Below are positions 37,218 through 46,768 of a stretch of DNA of 64,000 nucleotides, one piece after another (the stretch's first letter is position 1; every line of letters begins with the position of its first letter). Origin of the DNA: a cyanobiont of Ornithocercus magnificus (GTDB taxonomy: Bacteria; Cyanobacteriota; Cyanobacteriia; PCC-6307; Cyanobiaceae); assembly GCA_007996965.1 (NCBI GenBank), contig BIMP01000001.1:186001-250000 (forward strand), in the 5' to 3' direction. Position numbers and translations under genes: made by a program. Under the pieces are notes generated by a model, which searched no databases, was not told where the DNA came from, and worked only from the letters and a program-made list of their open reading frames with translations.

Positions 37218-38561
37218 GTGACTCTGCGCCTCATCTTGGTCCGCCACGGACTGAGCAGTTACAACCTTGAGCGCCGGATTCAGGGGCGCAGCGACCACTC
37301 AAGTTTAACGCCCACTGGCGAGGAACAAGCCCGTCATACTGGTCTGGCACTAACTGAGGTCTTCCTCACGGCAGCCTACTGCTCGCCACTGCAGCGGGCC
37401 AGCCGCACTGCTACTTTACTATTAGAAGCACAAGGAAGCATTACTACAGCTGAGCACAGTGACGAACTAGTAGAAGTTGACTTGGAGGCATGGAGCGGAC
37501 GGACAAGCGCGGAGCTGGCTGCGCAAGAGTCATTAAACTATAGCATTTGGCAGGAAAAACCAGAGGAACTTGTCCTTCAACGAGCAGACGGTAGCTACTA
37601 TTCTCCGCTTCCTGATCTTATGAATCAGGCTAATCGCTTCTTACAAAAACTTCTGCAGGAGCACCCTCCAGACATTAACGCAACTGTGCTAGTAGTGGCG
37701 CATAACGCTATTTTGCGTTGTCTAGTTTTGACGCTGCTCAGCAGACCGATAAGTAGATTTCAGTGCCTGCGTCTGGATAATGCTTCACTGTCAATCTTTA
37801 ATCTTAGTCTAAGTATAAGTGGCAGTAGGCCGCGCGTGCAGATTGAGTGTCTGAATAACACAGTTCACCTAGCACCTATACAGGGTCCTCTGGCGCCGAA
37901 GAGAGCTGGAGCACGCTTAGTGCTTGTCCGCCATGGTGAAACTGACTGGAACCGGCAGAGACGCTTTCAGGGACAGATTAATATTCCTCTAAATGATAGT
38001 GGCCGAAGTCAGGCTGAAGCTACTGGCATATTTCTAGCTGATATCCGGTTTGACCATGCCTTCAGCAGTGCTATGACCCGATCAAGACAGACAGCAGAGA
38101 TAATTCTGAAATCCCAACCTGGTGTCAAACTGACGCTGATGCAAGAACTTATCGAGATTAATCATGGTTTATGGGAAGGTAGGCTAGAGCAAGAGGTTGC
38201 AGAAAACTGGCCAGATTTGCTACTAGCTTGGAAGACTACACCTGAGCACACTCAGATGCCTAGAGGAGAAACAATCCAGGATCTTTGGAAACGCTCAGTG
38301 TCTTGCTGGCGGGAGATTGTGACTAGTCTCTCTTCCTCTGAAACAGCCCTTGTCGTGGCACATGATGCTGTCAATAAGACAATACTCTGCGAACTGCTTG
38401 GCCTTAGTCCTGCTGACATCTGGGCAATAAAGCAGGGTAACGGGGGGATCACAGTAATTGATATACCTACGGCGCTAAAGCAGACGACAGTGGTAAGCTC
38501 TCTCAACCTTACTTCGCATCTTGGCAGCATACTTGACTGTACAACTAAAGGTGCTCTTTAG
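37218..38561 (+). CDS. Tandem histidine-phosphatase domain protein
   Basis: 447 residues with two phosphoglycerate-mutase-like domains, each with its catalytic RHG: LILVRHGLSSYNLERRIQGRSD at the N terminus (to about 210) and LVLVRHGETDWNRQRRFQGQ near residue 236 (to about 430). Both keep the later His (VVAHNAI and VVAHDAV), so both may be active. Double-domain proteins of this type occur across cyanobacteria and in plants, where a relative is annotated as 2-carboxyarabinitol-1-phosphate phosphatase, an enzyme clearing a Rubisco inhibitor. The actual substrate is unknown. The next gene starts five bases later. Confidence 0.88.
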   Translation: MTLRLILVRHGLSSYNLERRIQGRSDHSSLTPTGEEQARHTGLALTEVFLTAAYCSPLQRASRTATLLLEAQGSITTAEHSDELVEVDLEAWSGRTSAELAAQESLNYSIWQEKPEELVLQRADGSYYSPLPDLMNQANRFLQKLLQEHPPDINATVLVVAHNAILRCLVLTLLSRPISRFQCLRLDNASLSIFNLSLSISGSRPRVQIECLNNTVHLAPIQGPLAPKRAGARLVLVRHGETDWNRQRRFQGQINIPLNDSGRSQAEATGIFLADIRFDHAFSSAMTRSRQTAEIILKSQPGVKLTLMQELIEINHGLWEGRLEQEVAENWPDLLLAWKTTPEHTQMPRGETIQDLWKRSVSCWREIVTSLSSSETALVVAHDAVNKTILCELLGLSPADIWAIKQGNGGITVIDIPTALKQTTVVSSLNLTSHLGSILDCTTKGAL

Positions 38562-38566
38562 AACAT

Positions 38567-39823
38567 ATGGCTTTGACTCAACTGCTAGATCCAGTCCGTA
38601 TTTTACAAGGGCCAGAGGAAAGCGCAAGAGATGGTGCAGCACTACTCTCATCTGGTCGTCTTCAGGCATTTGACCAAGAGGCACGGAGACAAGCATCGGC
38701 ACAAGGTCTTACAGCGCAGGTCATGCCGAACGCACTGCTTGCTCCTTGCTTGGTCGACCCGCATTCTATTCTGGACAGACCCGTTGGCGGGCAGATCGAA
38801 ACTCTAGAGAGCTTGAGGCAAGTTGCGGCAACTGCTGGCTTTGGCCAAGTAGCTCTGCTACCCCGCGGCAAGTCTTGGCGAGATCAGCCGGAACGCCTGC
38901 AAGGATTTAACGCCTCGGATAGCGATGTCATAATCCACTTGTGGGGCAGCTTTAGTCGCGGTGGAAAAGGCCTTGAGCTAGCGGCCCACGCTGATCAGCT
39001 AGAAGCAGGAGCCATTGGTCTTGCAGAAGATGATCATCTTCCACCAATTCTGTTGGTCCAGCGCGGCCTACTCCTAGGTGAGCTTGGTAGAGCTCCCCTA
39101 CTACTTGCCCCACGTGATAGAGAGATTCAGGGTGACGGCCTAGCTCGCGAGGGAGTAGAAACCCTAAGAGCTGGCTGGCAATTAGACCCTAAGACTAGCG
39201 AGACACTTCCGCTCAGTCAACTATTGGAGCTGCAGCGAAACTATCCCTCGTGTGCACTATGTCTAATGAATCTGTCAACTGCCGAGGGCGTGAGTCGTTT
39301 ACGAGATGCTAGGGTTCGACCGATGGCGACAGTTAGCTGGTGGCATCTTGTAGGTGACTCTAGCCATTTATGCCTAACAGACAATGGTTGGACCGTTACC
39401 CCTTCTCTTGGCTGTGCTCAGGATCGTAGGGCTTTGATCCAAGCACTTGAAGAGGGATTGCTAACAGCCATAGCGGTAAATTCTATCCCTCTTAGCGAAG
39501 AGGATACATTGCTACCACCTGGTCAGCGGCCATCTGGTCTTGCTGGTCATCACCTAGTCCTTGCTTACCTTTGGGGAGCCTTGGTCCGTGGCAAGGGCTG
39601 GCCTGTGGAACAGCTGTGGCAAGTACTCAGTTTTGGCCCTTCTAGGTTGCTTGGCTGCCGGGAAGAGCGTCTCGAGACCAACAGCCGACGTTGGCTATTG
39701 TTTGATCCAGACGTCGTCTGGAGACCAAAGCGAGGCTGTGAAGGTGTTAGCCTTGCCGCAAACCAGCCTTTGGTAAATCGTAAGCTGACGGGCCGAGTCG
39801 TGGCGTGTGGTTTAAGGAGCTGA
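38567..39823 (+). CDS. Dihydroorotase-like protein, probably catalytically dead
   Basis: 418-residue amidohydrolase-fold protein resembling cyanobacterial PyrC-type dihydroorotases. LLDPVRILQGPEESARDGAALL and NALLAPCLVDPHSILDRP stand where an active enzyme has DxHxHxR; the HxH pair is reduced to a single His in VDPHS, and I see no carboxylated-Lys motif. By comparison with known inactive DHOase-like proteins (such as those that scaffold aspartate transcarbamoylase), it probably has a structural role, but no partner is visible here. It follows the histidine phosphatase closely, and its last 77 bases overlap lepB on the other strand. Confidence 0.75.
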   Translation: MALTQLLDPVRILQGPEESARDGAALLSSGRLQAFDQEARRQASAQGLTAQVMPNALLAPCLVDPHSILDRPVGGQIETLESLRQVAATAGFGQVALLPRGKSWRDQPERLQGFNASDSDVIIHLWGSFSRGGKGLELAAHADQLEAGAIGLAEDDHLPPILLVQRGLLLGELGRAPLLLAPRDREIQGDGLAREGVETLRAGWQLDPKTSETLPLSQLLELQRNYPSCALCLMNLSTAEGVSRLRDARVRPMATVSWWHLVGDSSHLCLTDNGWTVTPSLGCAQDRRALIQALEEGLLTAIAVNSIPLSEEDTLLPPGQRPSGLAGHHLVLAYLWGALVRGKGWPVEQLWQVLSFGPSRLLGCREERLETNSRRWLLFDPDVVWRPKRGCEGVSLAANQPLVNRKLTGRVVACGLRS

Positions 39824-40529
39824 GTGGTCCGATCCGGTTAGGAGGCCAAAATCGAAACACGGCACGCCCAAATATCTCTTTCTTTGGCAAGAAAGGCCCG
39901 CCAGGCCAGGATCGACTGTCCCAACTGTTGGCTCGGTTGTCACCAAGAACCAACACGTAACCTTTAGGTACGGTTGCATTAAGTGTGCGACAAGGAGTTA
40001 TGCTCTGTTGTATATCTAAGTAGCAATAACGTGCCACATATGGTTCATTTACTGGCCTGCCATTAACATTTACCTCACCACGTGGACTGACTGTCACATG
40101 ATCGCCATCGACAGCGACTACTCGTTTGATATAGGCATCACAGGCAGCATCATTAAGGCCTGGAACTAAATTGAGGAGTGGGAAGTTGACGATAGTGCAA
40201 CGAAGTGGTGATGCACCCGCGGGAGAGCGTAGAACCGGGTCGAAGGCATAGGGAGAATTAAAAACTACGATCTCCCCACGTCGTGGAGACCGATTGCGGA
40301 AGCTGAGTTTCTCAATTACTAGTCGATCATGTATTTGGAGACCAGGCAGCATAGATCCCGAAGGGATATAGCGAGCTTCCGCTACTAGCTCCCGTATGCC
40401 TAGATAGAGGCCCATGGTAAAGATCATTGGTCCCCAGAAATCCCAAAATGGGTGTAGGCGGTACTGCCTCAAGCGGGATGGGGAATTTGGATCCTGCTGC
40501 GCTTCAGCCAACTGGGCCTGACAAATCAA
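39747..40529 (-). CDS. lepB: Signal peptidase I
   Basis: 260-residue membrane-bound leader peptidase. One membrane helix near 31-50 (FWGPMIFTMGLYLGIRELVA) is followed by the catalytic Ser in IPSGSMLPGLQIHDRLVIEK, the catalytic Lys in YIKRVVAVDGDHVTV and the GDNRANSWDSR box. It releases exported proteins from their signal peptides, including those going to the thylakoid lumen. The last ~25 residues extend past the family's usual end and overlap the convergent dihydroorotase-like gene. An ATG at codon 35 is possible but would cut the membrane helix. Confidence 0.95.
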   Translation of the reverse strand: MICQAQLAEAQQDPNSPSRLRQYRLHPFWDFWGPMIFTMGLYLGIRELVAEARYIPSGSMLPGLQIHDRLVIEKLSFRNRSPRRGEIVVFNSPYAFDPVLRSPAGASPLRCTIVNFPLLNLVPGLNDAACDAYIKRVVAVDGDHVTVSPRGEVNVNGRPVNEPYVARYCYLDIQQSITPCRTLNATVPKGYVLVLGDNRANSWDSRSWPGGPFLPKKEIFGRAVFRFWPPNRIGPLSSLNHTPRLGPSAYDLPKAGLRQG

Positions 40530-41122
40530 ACATTAACCTAGACGCTAACTGTGACAGTCCCTAGAAGTCACCAGTTTAACCTATATGACTTACCCTAGCA
40601 TTCAAGAGTTTTTCTCAAGTCCAGATAAAACTTAACGACGGTGGAGCTTGGTAGTTCCTCTTAAGTGTTCTTGAAGAACCAGGGAATCTTCCATATTAAA
40701 AGCAGGTCTGAATGTATGCTAACTTGATTCAATCTACGGTCCGCCTGGTTCGGAAGACGAGTGCCTAGAGAGCTGCTCGCAAAGTTAAAAGTGTAAATTC
40801 AAGAGATTGCTCGCAATTCAGATTAGCTTTGTAACTGATACGCTTTAGCAAGGTGCAGTCAGGTTTCACATATTTAGAGCAGGAGTCTGTTTTGGGAGCT
40901 GATGCCTATAACTTTGGATTACCTTAGATAAAGTTGCATAAGTGTATGAAGGTAGTAGGAGAGTGTACAAGATTGTAACACTCCCCCTGTTTCCAGGTAG
41001 GCAACCAGGCTTATATTATAATATAGTTTTGCCTCAGGTATTGATCTCCCACAACTTAATTAAACTTGCTGAGTCTGAACTGAGGCAGGTCCGGTTTTGG
41101 ACTTGGTCTGTATCCGTGATGC
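40530..41122. other. Gene-free region between lepB and the ferredoxin gene
   Basis: About 590 bases with no convincing gene. The longest frame (74 residues from 40942, plus strand) has no protein character. A/T-rich tracts at 41010-41030 could be promoter-like in either direction. I see no tRNA or hairpin terminator. Confidence 0.5.
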
Positions 41123-41482
41123 TTAGCGGCGCAATAGTGAGCGGATTGCACCAACTGTGCCATTAGATCCCTTGCCAACACCGCCCTCTGGTCGAGTCCG
41201 GATAGTAACGTTTCCGTTAACGCTAGTGCGACAGGCTAGCCGGTAGTTAGCCTTGCGATCAGCTAAGTAAACTGCTTCCATCTCTGATCGAGGAGACAAG
41301 TTAGCCTCGCCGTCGATAACCTCAACAACGCAAGAACCACATTGACCGACGCCACCACAGTTGTTGACATTGCTGAGACCCTTATAGGGATTAACTCCTG
41401 AATAGAGACAGGTGCTGCGGAGGTTAGCGCCCTCGGCGCAAGCGACCTGCCGCTCTTCCCGCTCAAATTGGATAGTGGGCAC
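41123..41482 (-). CDS. 2Fe-2S ferredoxin-like protein
   Basis: 119 residues. The cluster ligands are in NNCGGVGQCGSCVVEV (CX5CX2C) with the fourth Cys in YRLACRT, so the spacing differs by one residue from the plant-type photosynthetic ferredoxin (CX4CX2C). An extra Cys near residue 25 (STCLYSG) precedes them. It is one of the minor ferredoxins of cyanobacteria, an electron carrier of unknown partner, not PetF. The last ~20 residues are Gly/Arg-rich. It lies 38 bases downstream of a pyrophosphatase gene on the same strand. Confidence 0.88.
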   Translation of the reverse strand: MPTIQFEREERQVACAEGANLRSTCLYSGVNPYKGLSNVNNCGGVGQCGSCVVEVIDGEANLSPRSEMEAVYLADRKANYRLACRTSVNGNVTIRTRPEGGVGKGSNGTVGAIRSLLRR

Positions 41483-41520
41483 AGCAGAATACGGTTAAAC
41501 TCAGCTTACAGTTTAGTAGC

Positions 41521-42042
41521 TCAAAGGTCTACCTCTGTGGCTGCATTGATGCAGCGTTCCAGCAGGGGCTGCACAGCGTCAGAGTCACGCCAACCATCAA
41601 TTACGGTGACTCTACCTTCAAGACTCTTGTAGGTACGGAAAAACTCAGCAACATCTTCTAGCTGTCCTGAAGCAATCTGCCTGATGCTGAGAACCGAGTG
41701 CTGATGTTGATCGGCAACCGGAACACAGAGAAGCTTGCCATCGTAGAAACCGCTGTCATGCATATCCAGTACTCCGATTGGTCGTGCCAGGATCAAGCAT
41801 CCAGCGAAGGTCGGCTCACCCATAATCACCATGGCGTCCAGGGGAGAACCATCGTCAGCCAGTGTGTTTGGCACAAATCCGTAATCGAATGGGTAGCGGA
41901 CGGAAGAGTGCAAGACCCTATCAAGGGCCATAATCCCAGCTTTGGCAGAGTATTCATACTTATTGCGACTGCCGGCGGGAATCTCTACGACCAGATTCAC
42001 GAGCCCTGGTGATGGAGATGGTGGAAGCGGTCTGAGATCCAT
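41521..42042 (-). CDS. ppa: Inorganic pyrophosphatase, family I (copy 1)
   Basis: 173-residue soluble pyrophosphatase, which pulls biosynthetic reactions forward by hydrolysing PPi. The start [20 protein letters not shown] matches cyanobacterial Ppa and sets 42042, not the frame start at 42081. Active-site blocks are intact: [36 protein letters not shown] and the FFRTYKSLE segment. This copy is the usual cyanobacterial form; a second, different copy lies at 57964-58551. Confidence 0.95.
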   Translation of the reverse strand: MDLRPLPPSPSPGLVNLVVEIPAGSRNKYEYSAKAGIMALDRVLHSSVRYPFDYGFVPNTLADDGSPLDAMVIMGEPTFAGCLILARPIGVLDMHDSGFYDGKLLCVPVADQHQHSVLSIRQIASGQLEDVAEFFRTYKSLEGRVTVIDGWRDSDAVQPLLERCINAATEVDL

Positions 42043-42259
42043 CGGATGGCCGAAGGTTGGGAGACTGCATGATCGAAGCAACTTCTCTGTCGGTCAGAAC
42101 CGCTATGAGTGGAACTGCCAAGGTGAGAATTGCCAGCAAAAAACCGAGAACACTACTGGATACTGTGCCCGGACTGTAAGGGTCGCCTGGTTCGGAGAGC
42201 GGAGGCTCGGCGGCGTCACCTGTGGAAGTGGTTGGCCTCGAAGCCTGTTCGGATTCCAT
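41960..42259 (-). CDS. Small membrane protein of unknown function overlapping ppa
   Basis: 99 residues: an acidic, proline-rich N terminus (about 1-32, ending [12 protein letters not shown]), one strong helix ([20 protein letters not shown]) and a polar Arg/Ser-rich tail. The first 60 residues look like a real single-pass protein. The last ~27 codons overlap the 5' end of ppa in another frame on the same strand, an unusually long overlap. The tail may be an extension after loss of an earlier stop. No function can be given. Confidence 0.5.
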   Translation of the reverse strand: MESEQASRPTTSTGDAAEPPLSEPGDPYSPGTVSSSVLGFLLAILTLAVPLIAVLTDREVASIMQSPNLRPSDGSQTASTISITRARESGRRDSRRQSQ

Positions 42260-43040
42260 GCAGTGAAAATCTTGGAGACTCCCTCAGTGAAACAAGATTT
42301 CTCTAAGGGTAGAATCGGCGATAGCGGCACAAGCTAGCATTAATCGGGTCGTCATGTCATTCTGACACTGATCAGCATCTTAAGCAGCAAAGCAATTTTG
42401 GCAGTTATTGAGGGGAGTGAAGTCAGATGGCTACCTAGACACACCAAGGTATCTGGGGATTGTGCAAGCTCCTCAAGAATTGCAGCAGGCGTCTGCTGTA
42501 AGCTGTTGAAGGTGAGTTGAGAATCGCAACAGTGGCCTCTTGATGTAAAAGGCTTTCTTGGTGAGATCTGCAAACTCCGTTTGAGCGGAATAGTTAGGGT
42601 GTCTTCCCAGTCACTACGGTATTCAGAGTTAAACCTGTGCAGTTTGGAAGATAAGTTCAGGCCGTGCAAATCATTATTTTTTTAGCAGTAGATCAGGGTG
42701 CAAGAGCAATTGTGGTAATTTCTAGACTTTCTTGATGCCAAATTGCGTCAAGGTACACGTTGCTGACCCCAACTGTGGGTACTTTGGTAGATACTGATAC
42801 AGCTATGAGGTTACCGCTAAAGCATCAATAGATCGAGTGAGAGCGAAGCTTGCCTGGCAAAAATCTATGATGTGCGGATTCTAGTGAGCAGAAGCTTTGG
42901 AAATTCCTTGTTAGGGTATTCGCCTAGGCCTGTTACTCTTGAAGGTACTCTCAAAGGTCCTAAATTCCTAAGTGGACTTACAACCACCACTCTATAAATA
43001 GTCGAATGGCGATTTTTGCTACCCACTATGCTGCAGCATC
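42260..43040. other. Region without a clear gene upstream of proS
   Basis: About 780 bases. A 105-residue minus-strand frame (42352-42669) is the longest; it has no signature I recognise and no good start context, so I do not call it. A degraded gene (such as an ArsC-like protein) is possible but not demonstrable. The proS promoter must lie in the right-hand part. Confidence 0.45.
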
Positions 43041-44849
43041 ATGCGTGCCTCTCGCCTGATGCTGGTCACGCTTCGGAATGTTCCAGCCGAAGCAGAAATC
43101 ATATCCCACCAACTACTAGTCCGTGGCGGTTTCATACGGCGAATCTCTGGTGGGATTCATGCATATCTGCCATTGATGTGGCGGGTACTACGGCGTATAA
43201 CATCCATTATCCGTGATGAGCTTAATACTGCTGGTGCTCTTGAAACCTTACTGCCGCAGCTACAGCCAGCTGATCTCTGGCGGCAAAGCCAGCGCTGGCA
43301 ACCTTACACTGCTGGAGAGGGCATCATGTTCCATTTGCAAGATCGGCAGGGACGTGATTTAGGCCTCGGCCCAACTCACGAAGAAGTTGTCACTAGCCTG
43401 GCGGGAGAGCTACTATTTTCTTACAGACAATTGCCAGTTACACTATACCAGATCCAGACCAAGTTTCGAGATGAGATGCGGCCACGATTTGGTTTAATGC
43501 GCAGCCGAGAATTTATTATGAAAGATGCATACTCTTTTCATGCAACCAAGAGTGATTTATGCCAAACTTATGAGGCTATGAGTTGTACCTACAAACGGAT
43601 ATTTGAGCGCTGTGGTTTAAAATCTGTGACAGTTGAAGCAGATAGTGGCGCAATTGGTGGTGCTGCCTCACAGGAATTTATGGTGACGGCAAACTCTGGC
43701 GAAGACGTAGTACTGACTAGCTCTGACGGCTGCTATGCAGCCAACCAAGAAAAAGCTGTCTCGCTACCTGATGATTCAATACCTCTATTTGTGGAGTCCC
43801 CGGTTACAATCAACACATCCGGCTGTCAGAGTATCGAGGACCTTTGCAAGGCACATGGCTTCGAGGCAGGGCAGCTTGTCAAAGTGCTTTTTTTGTTAGC
43901 GCGTCTTTACGATGGCTCACAACAGCCAGTACTCGTGAGCTTGAGAGGAGATCAAGAGCTGAATAAGGTAAAATTGCTAAATGCTTTGCAGCTCAGCTGC
44001 GGTACTAGTGTATTAGATATAATATATCCTACGAGGGAATATCTGTCTTCTAACGGATTAGAATCTTTATCTACTTGTTTTCTGGCTCCAGATCTACCTG
44101 ACACACTGCTAGAGGTTGTCTCTGGTTGGGTGCCTAGATTTCTACGTCTTGCGGATATGACAGCATCTTCACTAACATGCTTTGTCTGCAGTGCTAGCAC
44201 ATCAGGATTCCATCGTGTTGGGGTTAGCTGGGAAGAATTAGGTGGTGTACAAGATGCATTTGACCTGCGCATGGCTCGCGAAGGTGAACGTTGCTGCCAT
44301 AATCCTAGTCAAAGACTTAAGGCTTACCGCGGGATTGAGGTTGGTCATATTTTTCAGCTTGGGCAGAAGTATTCCTCGGCTCTAGAAGCAACTTTTACCA
44401 CTAAATTAGGTCGTCAAGAACCATATTGGATGGGCTGTTACGGCATTGGAGTATCCCGCCTTGCCCAGTCAGCTGTAGAGCAGCATCATGATGAAGATGG
44501 TATTATTTGGCCTATAGCAATCGCTCCTTTTGAGGTACTTATAGTTATTGCGAGCATACAGGATGAACTACAACGGAGTCTAGCGGAGCGTTTATACAAC
44601 CAGCTTTGCTCCGCTGATGTAGACACCCTCCTTGACGACCGTTCTGAACGTGCAGGTGTAAAGCTCAAGGATGCTGACCTAATAGGTATTCCCTGGCGAT
44701 TAGTAGTTGGCCGAGATGCAGCAAAGGGATATGTCGAATTGGTTAGGCGCGCATCACGTGATAGTCTCTTGATTCCAGAGAGAGAAGCGGTGCACAAACT
44801 ATGTGATGCACTTAGAAGGCAGACAAGGACTTCCCTTAGTCCCCTTTAA
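43041..44849 (+). CDS. proS: Prolyl-tRNA synthetase
   Basis: 602-residue class II synthetase of the bacterial type, with an inserted editing domain. Motif 1 is around GGIHAYLPLMWRVLRRITSIIR; GLGPTHEEVVTSL and RDEMRPRFGLMRSREFIMKDAYSFH form motif 2; PYWMGCYGIGVSRL is motif 3. The editing domain spans about 225-400 (VKVLFLLARLYDGSQQPVLVSLRGDQELNKVKL). The C-terminal anticodon domain follows, with DRSERAGVKLKDADLIGIPWRLVVG. It starts with an ATG giving MRASRLMLVTLRNVPAEAE. Confidence 0.97.
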   Translation: MRASRLMLVTLRNVPAEAEIISHQLLVRGGFIRRISGGIHAYLPLMWRVLRRITSIIRDELNTAGALETLLPQLQPADLWRQSQRWQPYTAGEGIMFHLQDRQGRDLGLGPTHEEVVTSLAGELLFSYRQLPVTLYQIQTKFRDEMRPRFGLMRSREFIMKDAYSFHATKSDLCQTYEAMSCTYKRIFERCGLKSVTVEADSGAIGGAASQEFMVTANSGEDVVLTSSDGCYAANQEKAVSLPDDSIPLFVESPVTINTSGCQSIEDLCKAHGFEAGQLVKVLFLLARLYDGSQQPVLVSLRGDQELNKVKLLNALQLSCGTSVLDIIYPTREYLSSNGLESLSTCFLAPDLPDTLLEVVSGWVPRFLRLADMTASSLTCFVCSASTSGFHRVGVSWEELGGVQDAFDLRMAREGERCCHNPSQRLKAYRGIEVGHIFQLGQKYSSALEATFTTKLGRQEPYWMGCYGIGVSRLAQSAVEQHHDEDGIIWPIAIAPFEVLIVIASIQDELQRSLAERLYNQLCSADVDTLLDDRSERAGVKLKDADLIGIPWRLVVGRDAAKGYVELVRRASRDSLLIPEREAVHKLCDALRRQTRTSLSPL

Positions 44850-44877
44850 AGTCCTGCACAACAGCAGATTCGGACCT

Positions 44878-45315
44878 ATGCTCATTGTGTTCCAACAGCT
44901 GTTCCGGCTTTTAACCCGGGCGGGACTAATCTTTGCTATGTCAATTTCCTTGCTGCTCACTGCTTGTGGTGGGACACAAGGTACATCTAGTGATGCTCGC
45001 CTCAGTGGCAACTATGTCGAGGACACAGTCCAAGTAACAAAGCTTCTCCAGGCTACGATCTCGATGCCACAAGAGGCCGAAGGTCATGTTGAGGCCGAGA
45101 TAGAAGCGCGGGCACTGATTAATGACTATATGTCTCGCTACCGGCCCCGGCGTGAAGTGAACGGTCTAGCTTCGTTTACTACTATGCAGACTGCACTAAA
45201 CTCACTTGCGGGGCACTACGCCACATACACTAATCGACCGTTGCCTGATGCTTTGCAAGAACGCATTTCTAAGGAACTCGCGAAAGCCGAACGTTCAGTA
45301 ATGAGAGGTGGCTAG
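44878..45315 (+). CDS. psb27: Photosystem II lipoprotein Psb27
   Basis: 145-residue lumenal lipoprotein that binds CP43 in PSII assembly and repair intermediates and keeps the Mn cluster from loading too early. The start MLIVFQQLFRLLTRAGLIFAM is followed by a lipobox LLTACGG (Cys about residue 30). The mature four-helix domain contains YVEDTVQVTKLLQATISMP, EARALINDYMSRYRP and FTTMQTALNSLAGHY. I placed the start at 44878 because the longer frame from 44803 overlaps proS. Confidence 0.92.
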   Translation: MLIVFQQLFRLLTRAGLIFAMSISLLLTACGGTQGTSSDARLSGNYVEDTVQVTKLLQATISMPQEAEGHVEAEIEARALINDYMSRYRPRREVNGLASFTTMQTALNSLAGHYATYTNRPLPDALQERISKELAKAERSVMRGG

Positions 45316-45393
45316 CCCAGTTCTATATTTGACGCAGGGAAGCTTGATCTGCAAGGCTATTGGATTGTCCAGAATCGCGGCTCCGGGCCCGTA

Positions 45394-46713
45394 GTGTCTT
45401 TGGCCAACGTTGTCGTCATCGGAGCGCAGTGGGGTGACGAAGGTAAAGGAAAAATCACTGACCTCTTAAGCCGCTCTGCCGATGTCGTGGTCCGCTATCA
45501 AGGTGGTGTTAACGCTGGGCATACCATTGTCGTCGACGAACGTGTTCTTAAACTGCACCTTATCCCTTCTGGAATTCTCTATCCCGACAAAGTCTGCTTA
45601 ATTGGGTCTGGAACTGTGGTTGATCCCCGAGTAATGCTTGGTGAGCTAAATATGCTCGTTGAGAATGGTATTGATATCAAGGGCTTACAACTAGCTTCGA
45701 CCGCTCATGTGACGATGCCATACCATCGATTGCTTGACCAGGCGATGGAGCAGCAACGAGGAGACTGGCGCATCGGCACCACTGGTCGTGGTATTGGGCC
45801 AACCTATGCTGACAAAGCGCAACGTAGCGGAATAAGAGTAATCGACCTTCTTGAGCCTCAGCGACTGCGCAATTGTTTACAAGGTCCCCTAGAGGAAAAG
45901 AACCGTCTTCTGAAGCAGATATATGATGTTGATCCACTTGATCCTGAACAAGTATTTCAAGAATATCTCCGCTATGGTGAACTCCTCGAACCTCACATAG
46001 TCGACTGCACTCGCTCAATCCATGAAGCAGCTCGCAACCGCCAAAACATCTTATTTGAGGGAGCCCAGGGAACTCTACTAGATCTTGACCACGGCACCTA
46101 CCCCTATGTAACGTCTTCTAATCCAGTCTCTGGAGGAGCATGCATTGGTGCTGGGGTTGGTCCAACACTAATCGATCGGGTAATTGGCGTAGCCAAAGCC
46201 TACACCACACGCGTTGGCGAAGGACCTTTTCCAACTGAGCTCTCTGGAAACTTAAATGATCAGCTTTGTGATCGTGGCGGCGAATTCGGCACTACCACTG
46301 GACGCCGCCGCCGATGTGGTTGGTTCGATGGAGTAATAGGGCGCTATGCTGTCCAAGTGAATGGCCTCGACTGTTTAGCCATCACCAAATTGGATGTTCT
46401 CGACGAACTCGATGAGATTTGCATCTGCGTAGCATATGATTTAGATGGAAAACGAATAGAGCATTTCCCAAATAGTGCTGAGAGTTTTGCCCGCTGCCAA
46501 CCAGTGTTCAAGACTTTGCCAGGGTGGCGCTGCTCAACAGCAGATTGTCGCAGGCTCGAGGACCTACCAGAGACTGCCATGGACTATCTATGCTTTCTGG
46601 CAGATTTGATGGAAGTCCCAATCGCTATAGTCTCTCTGGGTGCTCACCGTGAGCAAACCATTGTTGTTGAAGATCCGATTCATGGTCCCAAACGTGCTTT
46701 ACTAAGCTCTTAA
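45394..46713 (+). CDS. purA: Adenylosuccinate synthetase
   Basis: 439-residue GTP-dependent enzyme joining Asp to IMP, the first step from IMP to AMP. GTG start. The P-loop-like [16 protein letters not shown] is at residue 10, then [57 protein letters not shown] and [15 protein letters not shown]. All signatures are intact and length is normal. It lies 78 bases downstream of psb27. Confidence 0.97.
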   Translation: MSLANVVVIGAQWGDEGKGKITDLLSRSADVVVRYQGGVNAGHTIVVDERVLKLHLIPSGILYPDKVCLIGSGTVVDPRVMLGELNMLVENGIDIKGLQLASTAHVTMPYHRLLDQAMEQQRGDWRIGTTGRGIGPTYADKAQRSGIRVIDLLEPQRLRNCLQGPLEEKNRLLKQIYDVDPLDPEQVFQEYLRYGELLEPHIVDCTRSIHEAARNRQNILFEGAQGTLLDLDHGTYPYVTSSNPVSGGACIGAGVGPTLIDRVIGVAKAYTTRVGEGPFPTELSGNLNDQLCDRGGEFGTTTGRRRRCGWFDGVIGRYAVQVNGLDCLAITKLDVLDELDEICICVAYDLDGKRIEHFPNSAESFARCQPVFKTLPGWRCSTADCRRLEDLPETAMDYLCFLADLMEVPIAIVSLGAHREQTIVVEDPIHGPKRALLSS

Positions 46714-46768
46714 TATTAATTATCTTAGCTGCAGAAAGATCAATAAGTTTCTCCCAGCAGGGATTCAG

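Noticed and set aside
40942-41166. 74-residue plus-strand frame between lepB and the ferredoxin gene
   Set aside because: No recognisable pattern, and it runs into the end of the ferredoxin gene on the other strand.
42352-42669. 105-residue minus-strand frame upstream of proS as a gene
   Set aside because: No family pattern and poor start; a degraded gene could not be shown either, so it is only described as spacer.
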